A DNA stretch of 64,000 bases from Megascapheus bottae (GCA_024803745.1 JANJXV010000025.1:22958610-23022609); one strand, 5' to 3'; shown: positions 19,015 through 29,728, numbered from the stretch's first letter. Notes: a model not told the origin generated them from the sequence alone. Program-made: numbers and translations.

Positions 19015-19774
19015 AACCTCACCTCCAGAGTCCCCGAGTAGAGGGACTGACTCCCTGGTGGTGGGTGGGGAGAGTAAGGCTTCTTATCTCTGGAGGAAGT
19101 GAGAAGCCCTGACTGAGCTGATTTTACTTGCATGATGTTGGGGGGCTGGCAGCTGAGGGTTGGTGAACTAAAAGAAGGAAGGTGGGCCCCTTTCTGGGTT
19201 GGGTTGGGGGAGCAGTTAGAACTCCAGTCTTCAGAGCTGCCTAGTGGGAGAGCAGAGGAGGTCCAGAACCTGGTGGAATGAATTGCCTTCTGTCTGCCTC
19301 TTGACAATGGAGAGCCCTGGGAGTGGCGGTGATAAGGAGACCCTGACCCTGTAGTAATGCCACATCTGGATCTCCAGGGACTTACAACTGGGCCAGGCCT
19401 TCCCACAGTCCATTGCAAGAAAACCTTCGTATTCCTCCCCCCCCCGCTCCCCCCCCGCCTTGTCTACCTCTACTTATTTCCTTCCACTACCCAAGTTTCC
19501 CCAAGATGCATTCTTATAATTAAGGCAAGAGTGAGAAATAACCTGCTGTATAATTTAGAACGGGGAAAATTATCGATACCTTTCCCTGCCACCTCAACTC
19601 TAAATCTCCGCCACCAACGACTTCCCCTATTAATGGGGCTAATTAAATCCATTTTTTTTAGGACGTCTTTGGCAAATTCCATTTTAGTAAAACGGTGGGA
19701 AGTTCAGTTTGATTTGTCTCTGCTCCCCAGAGCTCCCTGTAATGAGGATCTTTGGGGCTGATGTACATTCATGC
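19015..19774. other. SINE-free segment with CNE-like AT-rich core
   Basis: The part at 19,490-19,720 is non-repetitive and has homeodomain-type cores (CTAATTAAATCC near 19,640, TATAATTAAGG near 19,516, ATTATCGATA near 19,569) embedded in evenly mixed sequence. This resembles a conserved non-coding element; conservation cannot be tested here. Confidence 0.3.
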
Positions 19775-19903
19775 ATCCCCGAGCATTTATTGAGCACCTA
19801 GTACATGCACTGCCATCAACTCCATGGAGGTGGGTTGGGAAGTGCCTGTGATTATGGCCAAAGAGGAATGAAGGTCATTCATTCATTCATTCATTCATTC
19901 ACA
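19775..19903. mobile_element. L2/MIR-like fossil end with (ATTC)n
   Basis: 'GAGCATTTATTGAGCACCTA' and 'GTACATGCACTGCCATCAAC' match the very common ancient motif 'ATTTATTGAGCRCCTACTATGTGC'. A CATT tetranucleotide run follows at about 19,879-19,902. Confidence 0.45.
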
Positions 19904-19921
19904 CAATAGGGGCAGAAGTTT

Positions 19922-19998
19922 TATTGGCGATACTGGGGTTTGAACTCAGTGCTTTTCATCTGCGGAGAAGTCACTCTGTTGCTTGAGTCATAACTCCA
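19922..19998 (-). mobile_element. Old ID-like SINE monomer
   Basis: Antisense order 'GATACTGGGGTTTGAACTCA' then 'ACTCTGTTGCTTGAGTCATA', the B-box and A-box sides of a tRNA-derived unit without a second monomer. Confidence 0.55.
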
Positions 19999-20093
19999 TC
20001 CATCCTGTGAGCTCTGCAGAAAGAAAAAGAAAGAAAGCCCTTGTTTTTATTTCCTGGAGTTTACTTAATTTTATTGTTTCTAATATAGTATTT

Positions 20094-20215
20094 TTGCTCA
20101 AGGCCAGCACTCTGCCACTTGAGCCACAGCACCACTTCTGGCTTTTTCTGTGTAGGTGGTTCCAGGGAATCGAACCCAGGGCTTCATGAATGCTAGGTGA
20201 GCATGCCTAGTATTT
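20094..20215 (-). mobile_element. IDL-Geo SINE, 3'-truncated
   Basis: Antisense right-monomer part ('GCTCAAGGCCAGCACTCTGC', 'GAGCCACAGCACCACTTCTG') joined to the tRNA-like left part ('CCAGGGAATCGAACCCAGGG', 'TCATGAATGCTAGG'). The 3' end of the right monomer and the far left end are missing. Confidence 0.85.
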
Positions 20216-20216
20216 C

Positions 20217-20690
20217 TTCTTTTTTTTTTTTTTAAGTAGTTGTTCAGAGGGGTTTCAGTTCAACAGCTCAGTTTGTGGGCTCAGGGCATCTCAACTCATA
20301 TCTCCCCCCTTCCATCATTCTCCCCCATCTCTCCCAGACCCACCCTCCAGTTCCCTGGCTCTATTTCCACATGTGGTCATTGAATAGATGATGACACTTG
20401 CCCTCCCTCCCTCTCTACAACTTGTCTGCCTCCCCCACCCCCACGTGTTCCAGCTTCCTGACATTCACTTTGTTAACCCCCTTATCCTTGGCACCCCCCC
20501 CCCACTGTCTGATATTCATTAGTTCAGCTGTAAGTGAGTTGTTTTAAAGAGTTACACCCCTGGAATCCGCCTGTGCCCATACCATACTTTTGTTACTACG
20601 CTTGTGTGGATAGACACATGGCCTCTGAACATGGCTTCATATACGTTTATAATTTAGACCTCCACTTTCACATAGGAGAGAACACAGGTG
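20217..20690 (-). mobile_element. Probable LINE-1 3' end
   Basis: A 17-nt T-run opens a segment beginning 'AAGTAGTTGTTCAGAGGGGT' and 'TTCAGTTCAACAGCTC', as expected for the poly(A) end of a minus-strand retroelement. A related motif recurs at about 45,812. I recall similar 3' ends for LINE-1 of heteromyid rodents, but the assignment is inference. Confidence 0.45.
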
Positions 20691-21313
20691 CCCTTGGTAA
20701 GCGATCAATCTGAAACCCCCGACTGGAAGATGAGTCCACGTTCTTAAAGAGACAAGAAATCCCTAGGGCAATGGAGGAGATGCAAGCAGCTCGTTGGAAT
20801 TCATCCCCTGAACCCATCATTCCTGCAGCCCGGGGCAATACACATGATTTTAACAAATGCAAGTTCGAGATCAATATCTGGGCTCTGGAAGCCCATTGCC
20901 TTTGAGAAGTGGCAGCTGGGCCCCCCGTCTTGTCCATCCTGTACCACTAAGTGTGTGTGGTGGGGAGCGGAGGTCGGGGGAGGGGAAGGCTCAGTCGAAG
21001 GAGCCAGGCAGCGATGACTGATTTAATCTGCTAAGGTGGCGTGGCCCATGGGGAGAAGTGGATTGGTCAGCACAGGGGAATGCATTCAGAGGAGGCTGGG
21101 CAGGGCAGAGAGGACTGGGCAGAAATGAGGCCCCACCAAGATGAATCATCCAGCGCAATATTGATTCGCCTCACCCGGAACGGCTGCTTTCTGTTTGGAA
21201 ATATGGAAAAAGCAAATTAATGAATAAATGAGCTGGCTCGGTGCTCTGTGCCCCGCTGGGAACCCCTGATATTTAAACCACGTATGTGGAGTGGATTCTG
21301 AGCAGAGATGAGC
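20691..21313. other. CNE-like unique sequence
   Basis: Non-repetitive DNA with an AT-rich stretch at 21,150-21,280 (CGCAATATTGATTCGCC, AAGCAAATTAATGAATAAATG, CCTGATATTTAAACCACG). The balanced composition and homeodomain-type cores suggest a conserved element. No exon signature is clear. Confidence 0.3.
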
Positions 21314-21350
21314 TGTGTGTGTGTGTGTGTGTGTGTGCGTGCATGCGTGT
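21314..21350. repeat. (GT)n / (GCAT)n microsatellite
   Basis: A GT run passing into GTGCGTGCATGCGTGTG. Confidence 0.9.
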
Positions 21351-21467
21351 GTCCCGTCCATCCACCCTGGTGGTTCTGTCTACACTGGATCACACCCAGA
21401 AAGGCTTTGGAAAACAGTGGCAGTGGCAGGTATCCTGGGCTCAATGACATTCTTTTTGTATGTCTTT

Positions 21468-21673
21468 GTGAGTCTTGGGGCTTGAACTCAGGGCCTGAAT
21501 GCTGTCCCTGAGATTTTTGCTCGAGGCTGGTGCTTTACCATTTGAGCCACAGCTCCATGTCTAGTTTTTTTTGGGTACTTAATCGGAGATAAGAGTTTCA
21601 TAGACTTTTCTGTCTGGACTGGTTTTGAACCTCCATCCTTGGATCTCAGCCCCCTGAAGTGGATGGGAGCCTC
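21468..21673 (-). mobile_element. 7SL/Geo dimeric SINE
   Basis: Antisense copy: 'TCTTGGGGCTTGAACTCAGG', 'TACCATTTGAGCCACAGCTC', 'CTTAATCGGAGATAAGAGTT', 'CCTTGGATCTCAGCCCCCTG'. The extreme head is lost. Confidence 0.9.
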
Positions 21674-22659
21674 CAGCAACCTTTATGTTTATTATAACGT
21701 AATGACCTAACAATATAATGACAGTGAGCTTTGAGCCGTGAACCCAGCAGCGAACAGGGGCTCCCAGACTTCCCTTCCTGCCCCCACAGAGCCTCCCCAC
21801 TTCTATCCATCACCCTTCCCTCCCCATCTCCAGTGGGAGACTGTCAGCTCCAATGTTACAATCACAGCAATATTAGAATAACAACTTAAAACCAATCATT
21901 TTTATGGGGACACACACACACACACAGTATAGAAAGACTTCCCTAGCTGGGGATGCACGAATCAGCAGCGGAGATGGCCCCATAAACATGTCAGTCCAAG
22001 ACGCATCCCAGGGAGTCCTTGAACACTGTTGTCCAAGTTTAAACGGGGAGAGAGAGAGAGAGAGAGGGAGAGAGAGAGAGAGAGAATGTGGAAAAAATGA
22101 CAGATCTACAAGGGGTCGGTGGATGCATTTTTATGGCCTGGGATGGACCCTAAATATCCTTGGCCTTCATGTCTTGAAATCACAGAGTGAGTTTAGCAAA
22201 GGACGTGGACAAACTGGGGTGGGAAGGGGGCGGGACTTAGCCTGCATGGCCCGGTCAACTTCCGTTAACATCTCATGCTCAATCAGTCCCTCAGGTGAAA
22301 TGTTGTATGGAGGATTTATTTTTATTTTTATTTTTATTAGAGGACATTCCCAGGGAAAATCGATAGAGGACGGATGGTAGGAGCCAGAGAAGAGAAAGGG
22401 GAACCGATTGAGAAGGGGGATGAGGTCAGCCCAGTTTTCACAGAGAACCACACCTGGACTGTCTCCCAGGGGAGTCCAGGAGCAGCGGGGGTGAGTGATC
22501 CATCTCATGGTGTGTCCCCAATGTTGAGAAAAATGTGCCGGGGTGTTTGAAGGTGCCATGTGGCTGTCTGATCACATCTGGTTTTCATATGCACAAGCAA
22601 AGAAGCTTCTAGCATTCTTCGGGTACCTTGCAAAGAAGGCTGGGTGCTGGGTATTAGGG
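21674..22659. other. Unique sequence with (GA)n at 22,048-22,085
   Basis: Non-repetitive except a GA run, a short CA run at 21,910-21,926 and TTTTTA repeats near 22,318. Frames here are not coding-like. Confidence 0.5.
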
Positions 22660-22776
22660 GTAGTTAAAGACTGAGAGTCTCATGGTCGTTAGGGCCTGGG
22701 CTGGCTTTGAACCATGATCCTCAGATCTCAGCCTCCTGAGTAGCTAGGATGACTAGTGTGAGCCACCGTACCTGGC
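22660..22776 (-). mobile_element. 7SL/Geo SINE, left monomer
   Basis: Antisense head: 'GGCTGGCTTTGAACCATGAT', 'CTCAGCCTCCTGAGTAGCTA', 'GTGAGCCACCGTACCTGGCT'. The right monomer is absent. Confidence 0.85.
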
Positions 22777-23320
22777 TTGTCTGTTTTTATCCCCAGGATC
22801 TGGGTTCTCACCAGCCAGTACCCCATGAAGGGTACCCCATGAAGCCCACCTGGAACCCACTCGGCCAGCTCAAGGTCATGCCCTTGCATCCTTGAATGAC
22901 TCTGACCTTTTGGAACCACAGAGAAAAGATAGAGGACAAATTCTGTTAGCCCACCTTTATCCCCCTTTCCCGACGAGAGATCAAAGGTTTGGAATAGAGG
23001 GGACGGCTGAGCTGTAGGCTGTGGGCTGAGCTCTAGGATTGGAGGCTAAAGGACAAAGACTGAGAAGCCACAGACTCCTGAGCCACTCCTGAGACCCGGG
23101 CAAGTCTCCTCCTACCTCGGTTGTCTCTTCTGAATATCAGCATAGCTATGACACTCACCCCGCAGGACCCTGGGGAATCAGTGGAGTTAATGAATGAGCC
23201 CAGAGCAGCCCCTGACTCTAGAGGTAGAGAAGAGGACGTGAGTGGGAGAGGGTAGAGAGATGAGCTGTGAGAGGTTGGATGGGAACTGGAAAGCCATAGG
23301 CAGGACATCACATAGCATCT
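22777..23320. other. Unique sequence, no gene seen
   Basis: Non-repetitive; a short direct repeat, GGTACCCCATGAAG, occurs twice near 22,816-22,843. No coding signal. Confidence 0.5.
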
Positions 23321-23331
23321 CTATCTGTCTG

Positions 23332-23394
<63 letters not shown>

Positions 23395-23401
23395 GTCTAT
23401 C
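23321..23401. repeat. (TCTA)n microsatellite at a SINE tail
   Basis: Pure TCTA/TCTG tetranucleotide array leading into the tail of the following antisense SINE. Confidence 0.95.
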
Positions 23402-23407
23402 TGGGGA

Positions 23408-23637
23408 GGTGCCAGTCCCGGGTCTTGAACTCAGGGCCTGGGTGTTTTCCCTGAGTTTTTGTAGTCAAGGCAATGCTCTTCCACTTGAGCTACAGTTCCA
23501 TATCGGGCTTTTTTTTTTTTCCTTTTTCAGGCTCATTGGAGGTAAGAGTCTCGTGGACTTTCCTTCCCAGGCTGGCTTTGAACAGCGATCCTCAGATCTC
23601 CACCTCCTGAGTCACTAGGATGTGAGCCACGGGATCT
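23408..23637 (-). mobile_element. 7SL/Geo dimeric SINE
   Basis: Antisense copy: 'GCCAGTCCCGGGTCTTGAAC', 'TTCCACTTGAGCTACAGTTC', an expanded T-run at the monomer junction, 'CAGGCTGGCTTTGAACAGCG', 'CTCCTGAGTCACTAGGATGT'. Confidence 0.9.
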
Positions 23638-23947
23638 TAATCTGCCCGGCAAGTCCTTGTGGGCTTGGTTTATCCTTCCTGGCATTTGGATTCTCTTCCC
23701 CTAACCACGCAGCTGAGTAGCCCTAAAACTGCACAGGGAAGTTCTTGGAAGGGTTATTTCAAGTGGCAAGATCACAGTTTAGCGGAGATCTGATGTCCAG
23801 CTTCCTTTCCAGGGCCAGCCAGCACCTCCTGGTGCAGTCCCTCCCCCTTCCCTTCCCCGGCCTCCCCTCCCCTCTGTTTCTCAGAAGCCCTCATCTCTGG
23901 TCACGTACCCCCTACAGTGGCAGGAACCCTATTCTTAGCACTCTCTT

Positions 23948-24290
23948 GGCGGCAAATGACAGAATGGGCCACAGTGGCTTAGACGACCAGGGGGGTTTGT
24001 CAGCACAAGTAACAGAAAAGACAAGAAGTCACTTTAGCCTTGACTTGCACCAGATCTCCTGCCATAGCAAACTTCCATGGGTTGTCATCGTTGAGCTCGG
24101 CTTTCTCCATGGCTTCCATCCTCAGGGAGATGGCTCTGGGCCCACCTCACCTTCCCCTGAGCCACTCTGTGTGTCACTCAACAGTGCCCATCTGGCCCCT
24201 GGGCCATTTCCCTCCCTCTCTGCGGGACTGTCTTTGCGTCTTTCAGCCACCAGGGGGATGACGCTTGCTTCAATGATTGCTGTTTTAACA
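23948..24290. mobile_element. Possible ancient mammalian repeat
   Basis: 'GCGGCAAATGACAGAATGGG', 'CACAGTGGCTTAGACGACC', 'AGTAACAGAAAAGACAAGAA' and 'CTCCATGGCTTCCATCCTCA' follow the order of an old repeat I recall ('GACAGAAAYCCAACTCAAAC...TGTAACTGAAAAGTCC...GGCTTCATTCTCAG'). The family is uncertain. Confidence 0.4.
24247..24262 (+). promoter_or_regulatory. Partial CTCF-like motif
   Basis: GCCACCAGGGGGATGA matches the first ten core positions of the CTCF motif (CCACCAGGGGG) but diverges in the last four. Weaker than the site at 2,745. Confidence 0.25.
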
Positions 24291-24599
24291 CAAACACAAA
24301 TACCATGGGGGGCAGGGTGAGAAAGGTCTGCAGTATTCACACAGTGCCACGTCACAGGATGGTTTTCTGAGAATCCGGTCCTCTGTGGAGCTCATGGCGA
24401 TTGCAGAGTTGACCTTGGCAAAGAATAGCTTGGATCAAAGGTAGAGGTCCAAACTCAGGGACGGGGGGAGCTTTTAGTAAGTTCACAGGCCCCAGCAAAA
24501 GCAGCTTTTAGCTGTCTGTGGTTGTGTGGTTTGGGTGTAAAGGGTTCTGGAAGATTTCCTGGCGGATAAGCTTTTTGGATGTTCAGTCTTCTAGTTAGT

Positions 24600-25470
24600 A
24601 AATAAAACACAGCTTAGCTCTTCATGCTTTATCTTACCTACGTTTAGATTTTCTTTGCCTTCTTTCCTTTGTGTTATGCGGTTTCCAGCACCTGTTCCTG
24701 TAAACATTTTGTTAAATTGACACCTAAGTGTTTCTTTTTTTTTCTTTTTTTTTTTGCCAGTCCTTGGCTTGGGTTCAGGGCCTGAGCACTGTCCTTGGAC
24801 TTTCTCAAGGTTAGAGCTCTACCACTTGAGCCTCAGCACCACTTCTGGCTTCTTTCTATGTATGTGGTACTGAGGAATCGAACCTGGGTCTTTGTACATG
24901 CAAGGCAAGCACTCTACCACTAGGCCAAACTCCCAGCCCAATGTTTCTTTTTAACTGATTATAAATGTCATTGTTTCCAAAACTTTGCTGTTCATCTTGC
25001 ATATACACGCATGTACTCAGGTTTCTAAAATATGTTACATATTTCCATATATAATGCATATGTATAATATAGACATACCATATAATATATATAATATATC
25101 TCCATACATATATGATGTATAGATGCATAAGTTGCATTATAGATACACATACACATAATACATTTATTGCTGATTTCTATCTCATGATATTTTGTGGAAT
25201 ATTTTTCTGTCTATAGCCATGATATTATCTTGAACTTTTTTTTTGGTCCTGTCTTTGTCTAGCTTTGATTTCAAGATAATATTAGCTTCTTTCTGAATTC
25301 TGGGGACCGATGGTATAGAATTGATATTCATTTTCTTTTAAATATTTGACAGAATTTGTCAGTGTGACCATGTGGACCTAGAGATGTCTTTCTGAGGGGA
25401 AGTTAAAATTATGACTTCAGCTTCCTTAATAGATGGAGGGCTATTCAAAGGCTCTAATTAACACTGGATG
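24600..25470 (-). mobile_element. LINE-1 ORF2 remnant, antisense
   Basis: 'TTTTGTTAAATTGACACCTA' then, after a SINE insertion, 'CCTGTCTTTGTCTAGCTTTG', 'CAAGATAATATTAGCTTCTT' and 'AATATTTGACAGAATTTGTC' follow the order of antisense L1 ORF2. Highly diverged; an AT-rich low-complexity stretch lies at 25,020-25,165. Confidence 0.7.
24741..24939 (-). mobile_element. IDL-Geo SINE with target-site duplication
   Basis: Antisense right monomer ('CAGGGCCTGAGCACTGTCCT') and tRNA-like left monomer ('GAGGAATCGAACCTGGGTCT', 'ACTAGGCCAAACTCCCAGCC'). It is flanked by TGTTTCTTTTT (24,729 and 24,942), the duplication made on inserting into the L1 remnant. Confidence 0.93.
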
Positions 25471-25879
25471 ACTTTTCCTCATTGGTGTTTTGCAAGGAAG
25501 CTGGAGGGGGGTGTCCGTGTCTGGGAAAAGTCAGGGTGAGCTATGGAGAATGGTTGATGGATGTTCCCTCGTGGCAGAGCTTTCTGCCATCTCTTCCTCT
25601 CTAGCCATTCAGTGCAGGTGTGTCTGCTATGAACACATTCTTCTTTTCTCATCGACAAAAGGTCTTTTCTTCATTCTTGCATATTTTTTCTCTGGGTATG
25701 GGATTCACAGCAGTCGTTCCTTTCTTTTTTTCAGCTCTTTCCGGAGAAATCTCTTGTCCTCTATTTGGTGAGATGTTCTTCTCCTTCTGCGTCGAGTCTG
25801 TTTTTCTGTTTTAGATTTTAGAAGCTTAATTTTGTTGTACCTTCACAAAAATTTGGGGGTTTATCCAAAATCCCTTCTC
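25471..25879. other. T-rich unique sequence, no gene seen
   Basis: Probably further decayed LINE sequence; not assignable by eye. Confidence 0.4.
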
Positions 25880-26002
25880 CTTCTTCTTCTCCCTCTTCTT
25901 CTTCTCCTCCTCCTCCTTCTCTTCCTCCTTCTTCTCATTTCCCTCCCTCCCTTCTTCCTTCCCTCCCTCCCTCCATTTCTTCCTTCCTTCTTCCTTTTAT
26001 TC
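25880..26002. repeat. (CTT/CCTT)n pyrimidine tract at a SINE tail
   Basis: CTT triplets pass into CCCT and TTCC units that run up to the tail of the following antisense SINE. The Arg-rich reverse frame is an artefact. Confidence 0.92.
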
Positions 26003-26243
26003 CAGTCCTGGGGCTTGAACTTAGGGCCTGGGCACTGTCTCTGAGTTTTTTTTTTTTTTTTGTTGTTCAAGGCTGGCAGTCTACCATTTCGAGCCACTGT
26101 GCCACTTCTGGCTTTTCTGGTAGTTAAATGGAAACAAGAGACGAGTGGACTTTTCTGCCTGGGCTCACTTTGAACCATGAGCCTCTCAGATTTCAGCCTT
26201 CTGAGTAGCTGGGATTACAGGTGTGAGCCACCAGTACCTGGCT
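26003..26243 (-). mobile_element. 7SL/Geo dimeric SINE with expanded T-run
   Basis: Antisense copy: 'CCAGTCCTGGGGCTTGAACT', a 16-nt T-run after 'CTGTCTCTGAG', 'GCCACTGTGCCACTTCTGGC', 'GTAGCTGGGATTACAGGTGT', 'GAGCCACCAGTACCTGGCT'. Confidence 0.93.
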
Positions 26244-26576
26244 TTCACCCAGATTCTTGAATATGTAACTTTACCATTTTTTTTTCCTTCTGGGCAATTT
26301 TGCTAAGTTTTCAGTCTTTATGTCTTCATGTAGTTTGTTTTCTCCCACCTCCAATCTTGGTCTCCTTTGGGCTCTGATGTCAGCATGAGGCCTTCTGGAG
26401 TCTTCTCTCAAGGCCTTGTGAGCCATTTTCTCTTCATTGGATGGGTTGGTAAGCTCTGTTCTTCAGTCGTCTAGTTCATCCGTTCTTTCCTCATCCCTTC
26501 TAATTTGCGATTGAGTATATCGAGTACGTTTTTAATGATGGGCCTTTCATTTTTTTCAGTTCAAGAATTCAATTTC

Positions 26577-26755
26577 AGCCAGGCACTGGCTCACACCTGG
26601 AACTGTAGCTGTGAGACCCACAGGATCACAGTTCAAAGCCAGTTCAGGTAGACAAGTTCCTGAGACTATTTTCAATTAACCACCAATAAGAAGCTGGACT
26701 TGGAGGTATGGCTTAACTGGTAGGGCCCCAGCCATGAGTAAGAAGGCTGAGTGAC
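26577..26755 (+). mobile_element. 7SL/Geo dimeric SINE
   Basis: Sense copy: 'CAGCCAGGCACTGGCTCACA', 'ATTTTCAATTAACCACCAAT', 'GCTGGACTTGGAGGTATGGC'. The last part of the right monomer is lost. Confidence 0.85.
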
Positions 26756-26768
26756 AAAAAAATACATC

Positions 26769-26995
26769 CAAGGCCAGGAACGGTGGAACAGAGCTGTATA
26801 TCTTAGCACTTGGGAAATGGTGGCACGTATTCACACCCACTGCACTCACTTGCATGGCGTGACACACCATGCGTCACATACACTACTTGTACATCCACCG
26901 AGGCACTGAATCATGGATTCCAGGTCAGATGGGTCTGGTCAGTAAGTTCAAGGCCAGTATGGACTACATAATGAGATCCTGTTTCAAGCCCTCCC
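26769..26995 (+). mobile_element. B1-like monomer with an internal insertion
   Basis: The B1 head ('GGCCAGGAACGGTGG', 'TATCTTAGCACTTGGGAAAT') and B1 end ('GTAAGTTCAAGGCCAGTATG', 'GACTACATAATGAGATCCTG') are separated by about 95 extra bases rich in CA and ACAC-type words (26,822-26,915). The right end has the rodent B1 form, unlike the Geo dimers. Confidence 0.65.
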
Positions 26996-27370
26996 CCCCA
27001 TACCCCAGAACAATTCAGAAGAAATTCCATTTAATCCCCTCAAAAGCTCCTGTTTCTTTGTGTCACTTTCTAACTTTTCATCTGTTCTTTGCATGTGTGA
27101 TTGCTCACGGAGACATTTTTTTTTATTACGCCTTCATCCTTGTCAGAGAGTTCTTTCATTTTCATCTTCTTCGTGTTGGCGTCTATCGATCGTCTTCTCT
27201 CCATGCGGTCAGAGATTTTTCCTGGCTCTTGGGATGATGAATGGTTTTCTGTTGAATCCTGGATGTTTGTATTAAGCTGTGAGGGATGTTGGCTCTTCCT
27301 TAAGTCTTACTCAGCTTTAGAATGTGGTTCAGGCAAGGAGATGGCCCTCACCAGATAGCCTAGCCTTTAC

Positions 27371-28389
27371 TGAGACCCTCTCTGTGTGGGGATGGAGCTC
27401 TGTCATCTACTAGCTGTCAACTGACAGCTCTGGAGATGGCCCAGATCCTGCTGGAAACATCTGGATTGCTCAGTAGCAGCTAACCACAGGAGGAGATGAG
27501 TAAGGATGGTAGGGTGGTGAGTGGAAACTCGAACACCCTTTGTGATTGTCCTCAGAGGCTCAAATACACATTTGTGGCCTCTCCTCCTGCTATTTGCCTA
27601 TGCTCATGTAACCTGTTGTATTTGGCTGTAATAGTATGAACATTAACCCCGTGCCTTCGGTCTTGCGTGGCTGCTCTGATTCTGGTCTATTGGCTAGAGA
27701 GATCAGGCATCTCTTAATGCTTTTGTTTTGTCCATGACGGATGGGAAAGGCTATTAAAGGTTATGGGTAAGGCTGGGGGAGGTCGGGACTTTCCATTAGG
27801 CCCACAACAGCCTGGATGGCCAGGCACAGATGGATTGTCCTGCCTGAGTCAAGTAGTCTGCATATATCTGATGTAATAGAGTGGGTGGGTGGGTGCCAGA
27901 GGTTGTCTACTATGTCTTCCCAAGGACGAAATCTATCTACTACATGGTTTTGATAGTTTCATCTCTTTCTTGAATGGAAACGTCCTTTCATTGAAGGCAC
28001 ATAGCTTGACTTCAGTCTGGGATTTTCCCTCAACCAATTCAATTTATATTGCCAAGGCCAGCCCTTTCGTTCTTGGGATTCAAGCTCGAAAGATGGTGGC
28101 TTCTGTTCCACGGCTGCTCTTTGGTCTCCAGAAACTCTATTGTTGCAGTCATTTCTAGACATTTCTAGTAACTTCTAGCTCACCAGCATTTCAACATTCT
28201 CCGATGGTGAGCTGTGTCTCAGATTTGGTATTTGTCCATCAATGTGGAGAGGAACGATGGTTCTGTTTTGTCCTGCTCTTTTATGTCCTTATCCCTCAGT
28301 CACCTGCCTTTTAGGTCCTTTCTGATTATATCTCCTCGACCCTTTAAACCTAACCTTTCCTAGCAGGCCAGAGGAAGCTGGCAGAGTTG
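27371..28389. other. Unique or highly decayed repeat, no gene seen
   Basis: Moderately AT-rich. It may be the continuation of the old L1-like element. The open frame at 27,889-28,158 shows no recognisable domain. Confidence 0.4.
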
Positions 28390-28582
28390 TGCCTGGTGTG
28401 CCTGCTTGTCATCTTAACTACTCAAGCGTTGGAGGATTGTAGTTTGAAGCCAGTCTGGGCAGGAGGGAAAATCTGTGCGACTCCCTCTCCAAAATAACAA
28501 ACAACAACAACAACAACAACAAGAAGCAGAAGTGTGGTTTAAGGGACAGAGAACAAAGTGGAGGTCCCAGTTCTACCAAATA
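28390..28582 (+). mobile_element. 7SL/Geo SINE with (AAC)n in the linker
   Basis: Sense copy: 'CATCTTAACTACTCAAGCGT', 'GTAGTTTGAAGCCAGTCTGG', then an expanded AAC run (28,497-28,521) at the monomer junction and a decayed right monomer. Confidence 0.8.
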
Positions 28583-28899
28583 AAGAAGATAAAAAAGAAA
28601 AGGAAAAGGATGGCATGCTGAGAACTCATTCTTTGTGTGTCCATGAATGGGAAGAAGAAAGGGTAATATAGGAGAGATGACACTGCAAAGAGAGACAGAG
28701 AGGAAGAGGAGGTGACAGAACATTTGAAAACAACCATACAGACAGAGAAGCCACATAGAAGAAGAGAAACTTTCTACAGCTCACACCCTGACTGCGTAGG
28801 AATGGGAGAGCCCATCTCACTACCACATGACAAACAAGCAAAAATTGGTGACAGCAGGCTGCCAGGCCTTACTTCAGGATAAACTCTTTTTTTGTGTGT
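28583..28899. other. Unique sequence, no gene seen
   Basis: Purine-rich non-repetitive DNA; no feature supported. Confidence 0.4.
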
Positions 28900-29128
28900 G
28901 TGTCAGGCCTGAACTCAGGGCCTGGACTCTGTCCCTGAGCTATTGTACTCAAGGCCAGTGGTCTACCACCTGAACCACAGCTCCATTTCCAGCTTTTTTT
29001 TTTTGTGTGTGTGTGGGGGGGTAGTTAATTGGAGATCACAGTCTTAAAGGCTGGCTTTGAACCACAATCTTCAGAACTCAGCCTCCCGAGTAGCTAGGAT
29101 TACAGGTGTGAGCCACCAGTGCCTGGCT
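28900..29128 (-). mobile_element. 7SL/Geo dimeric SINE with internal (GT)n
   Basis: Antisense copy: 'CCTGAACTCAGGGCCTGGAC', 'TACCACCTGAACCACAGCTC', then TTTTTTTTGTGTGTGTGTG at the junction T-run, 'CTCAGCCTCCCGAGTAGCTA', 'GTGAGCCACCAGTGCCTGGC'. Confidence 0.93.
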
Positions 29129-29674
29129 ACAAATCTTAAATCCCATGGGGGTGATTGGAGGTGACAGCTGGTCCCTCTGTGTGGAATAGGAGGAGAAAGT
29201 CATTTATCACTCACCACATCTCACCGAACTTTATCTAAGTGACATCCTGAGAGAAAAGTTATTGCTTGAGACTGAGCTACATACCCTGGGGACCCGCAAA
29301 CGAGGGACAGTTTCTGCACCTGCTGTATGCCAACCACTGTGGGAAACCCTTCACTTTCTTAGCTTACTGATTTATGTGAAGGCAGCCCTGTATCTGAGGT
29401 TACAGGCCACGGACCAGAAATGGATTTTCCTCACTTCTGATTGCAGGCCTGGCTTACAGAATTTCTTCTTCTCCAGTTCCAAATTTCTCCTTCTCCTTCT
29501 CCAGAATTTCTCCTCTTTTCTTTAGTTCCAAAGTGAGGATCACCTGTACCTTCTAATTGAATGACTTAAACAAAATTTTTCCCCTATTTTATGTATGGTG
29601 AAATGGTATCTTGGAGGAAACAAATAATTTTCCCCAAATATCTGGTGTGCTTTGCTTTCAGTTGGGCGTGCGGG
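29129..29674. other. Unique sequence, no gene seen
   Basis: Non-repetitive with CTT-rich runs near 29,466-29,520. No coding evidence. Confidence 0.5.
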
Positions 29675-29675
29675 C

Positions 29676-29728
<53 letters not shown>

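Larger units (their letters stand above)
26250..27370. mobile_element. Old LINE-1-like 3' region
   Basis: 'GTCTAGTTCATCCGTTC', 'CAGTTCAAGAATTCAATTTC', 'TGGTTTTCTGTTGAATCCTG' and 'GATGTTTGTATTAAGCTGTG' resemble the 3' region of old mammalian L1 elements read in antisense ('...ACTGGACATTTT/GGATATTTTTGTATT...'). The assignment is tentative. Two SINEs interrupt it. Confidence 0.4.

Noticed and set aside
23321..23401. CRISPR-like regular repeat
   Set aside because: It is a simple tetranucleotide microsatellite without spacers, in mammalian DNA.
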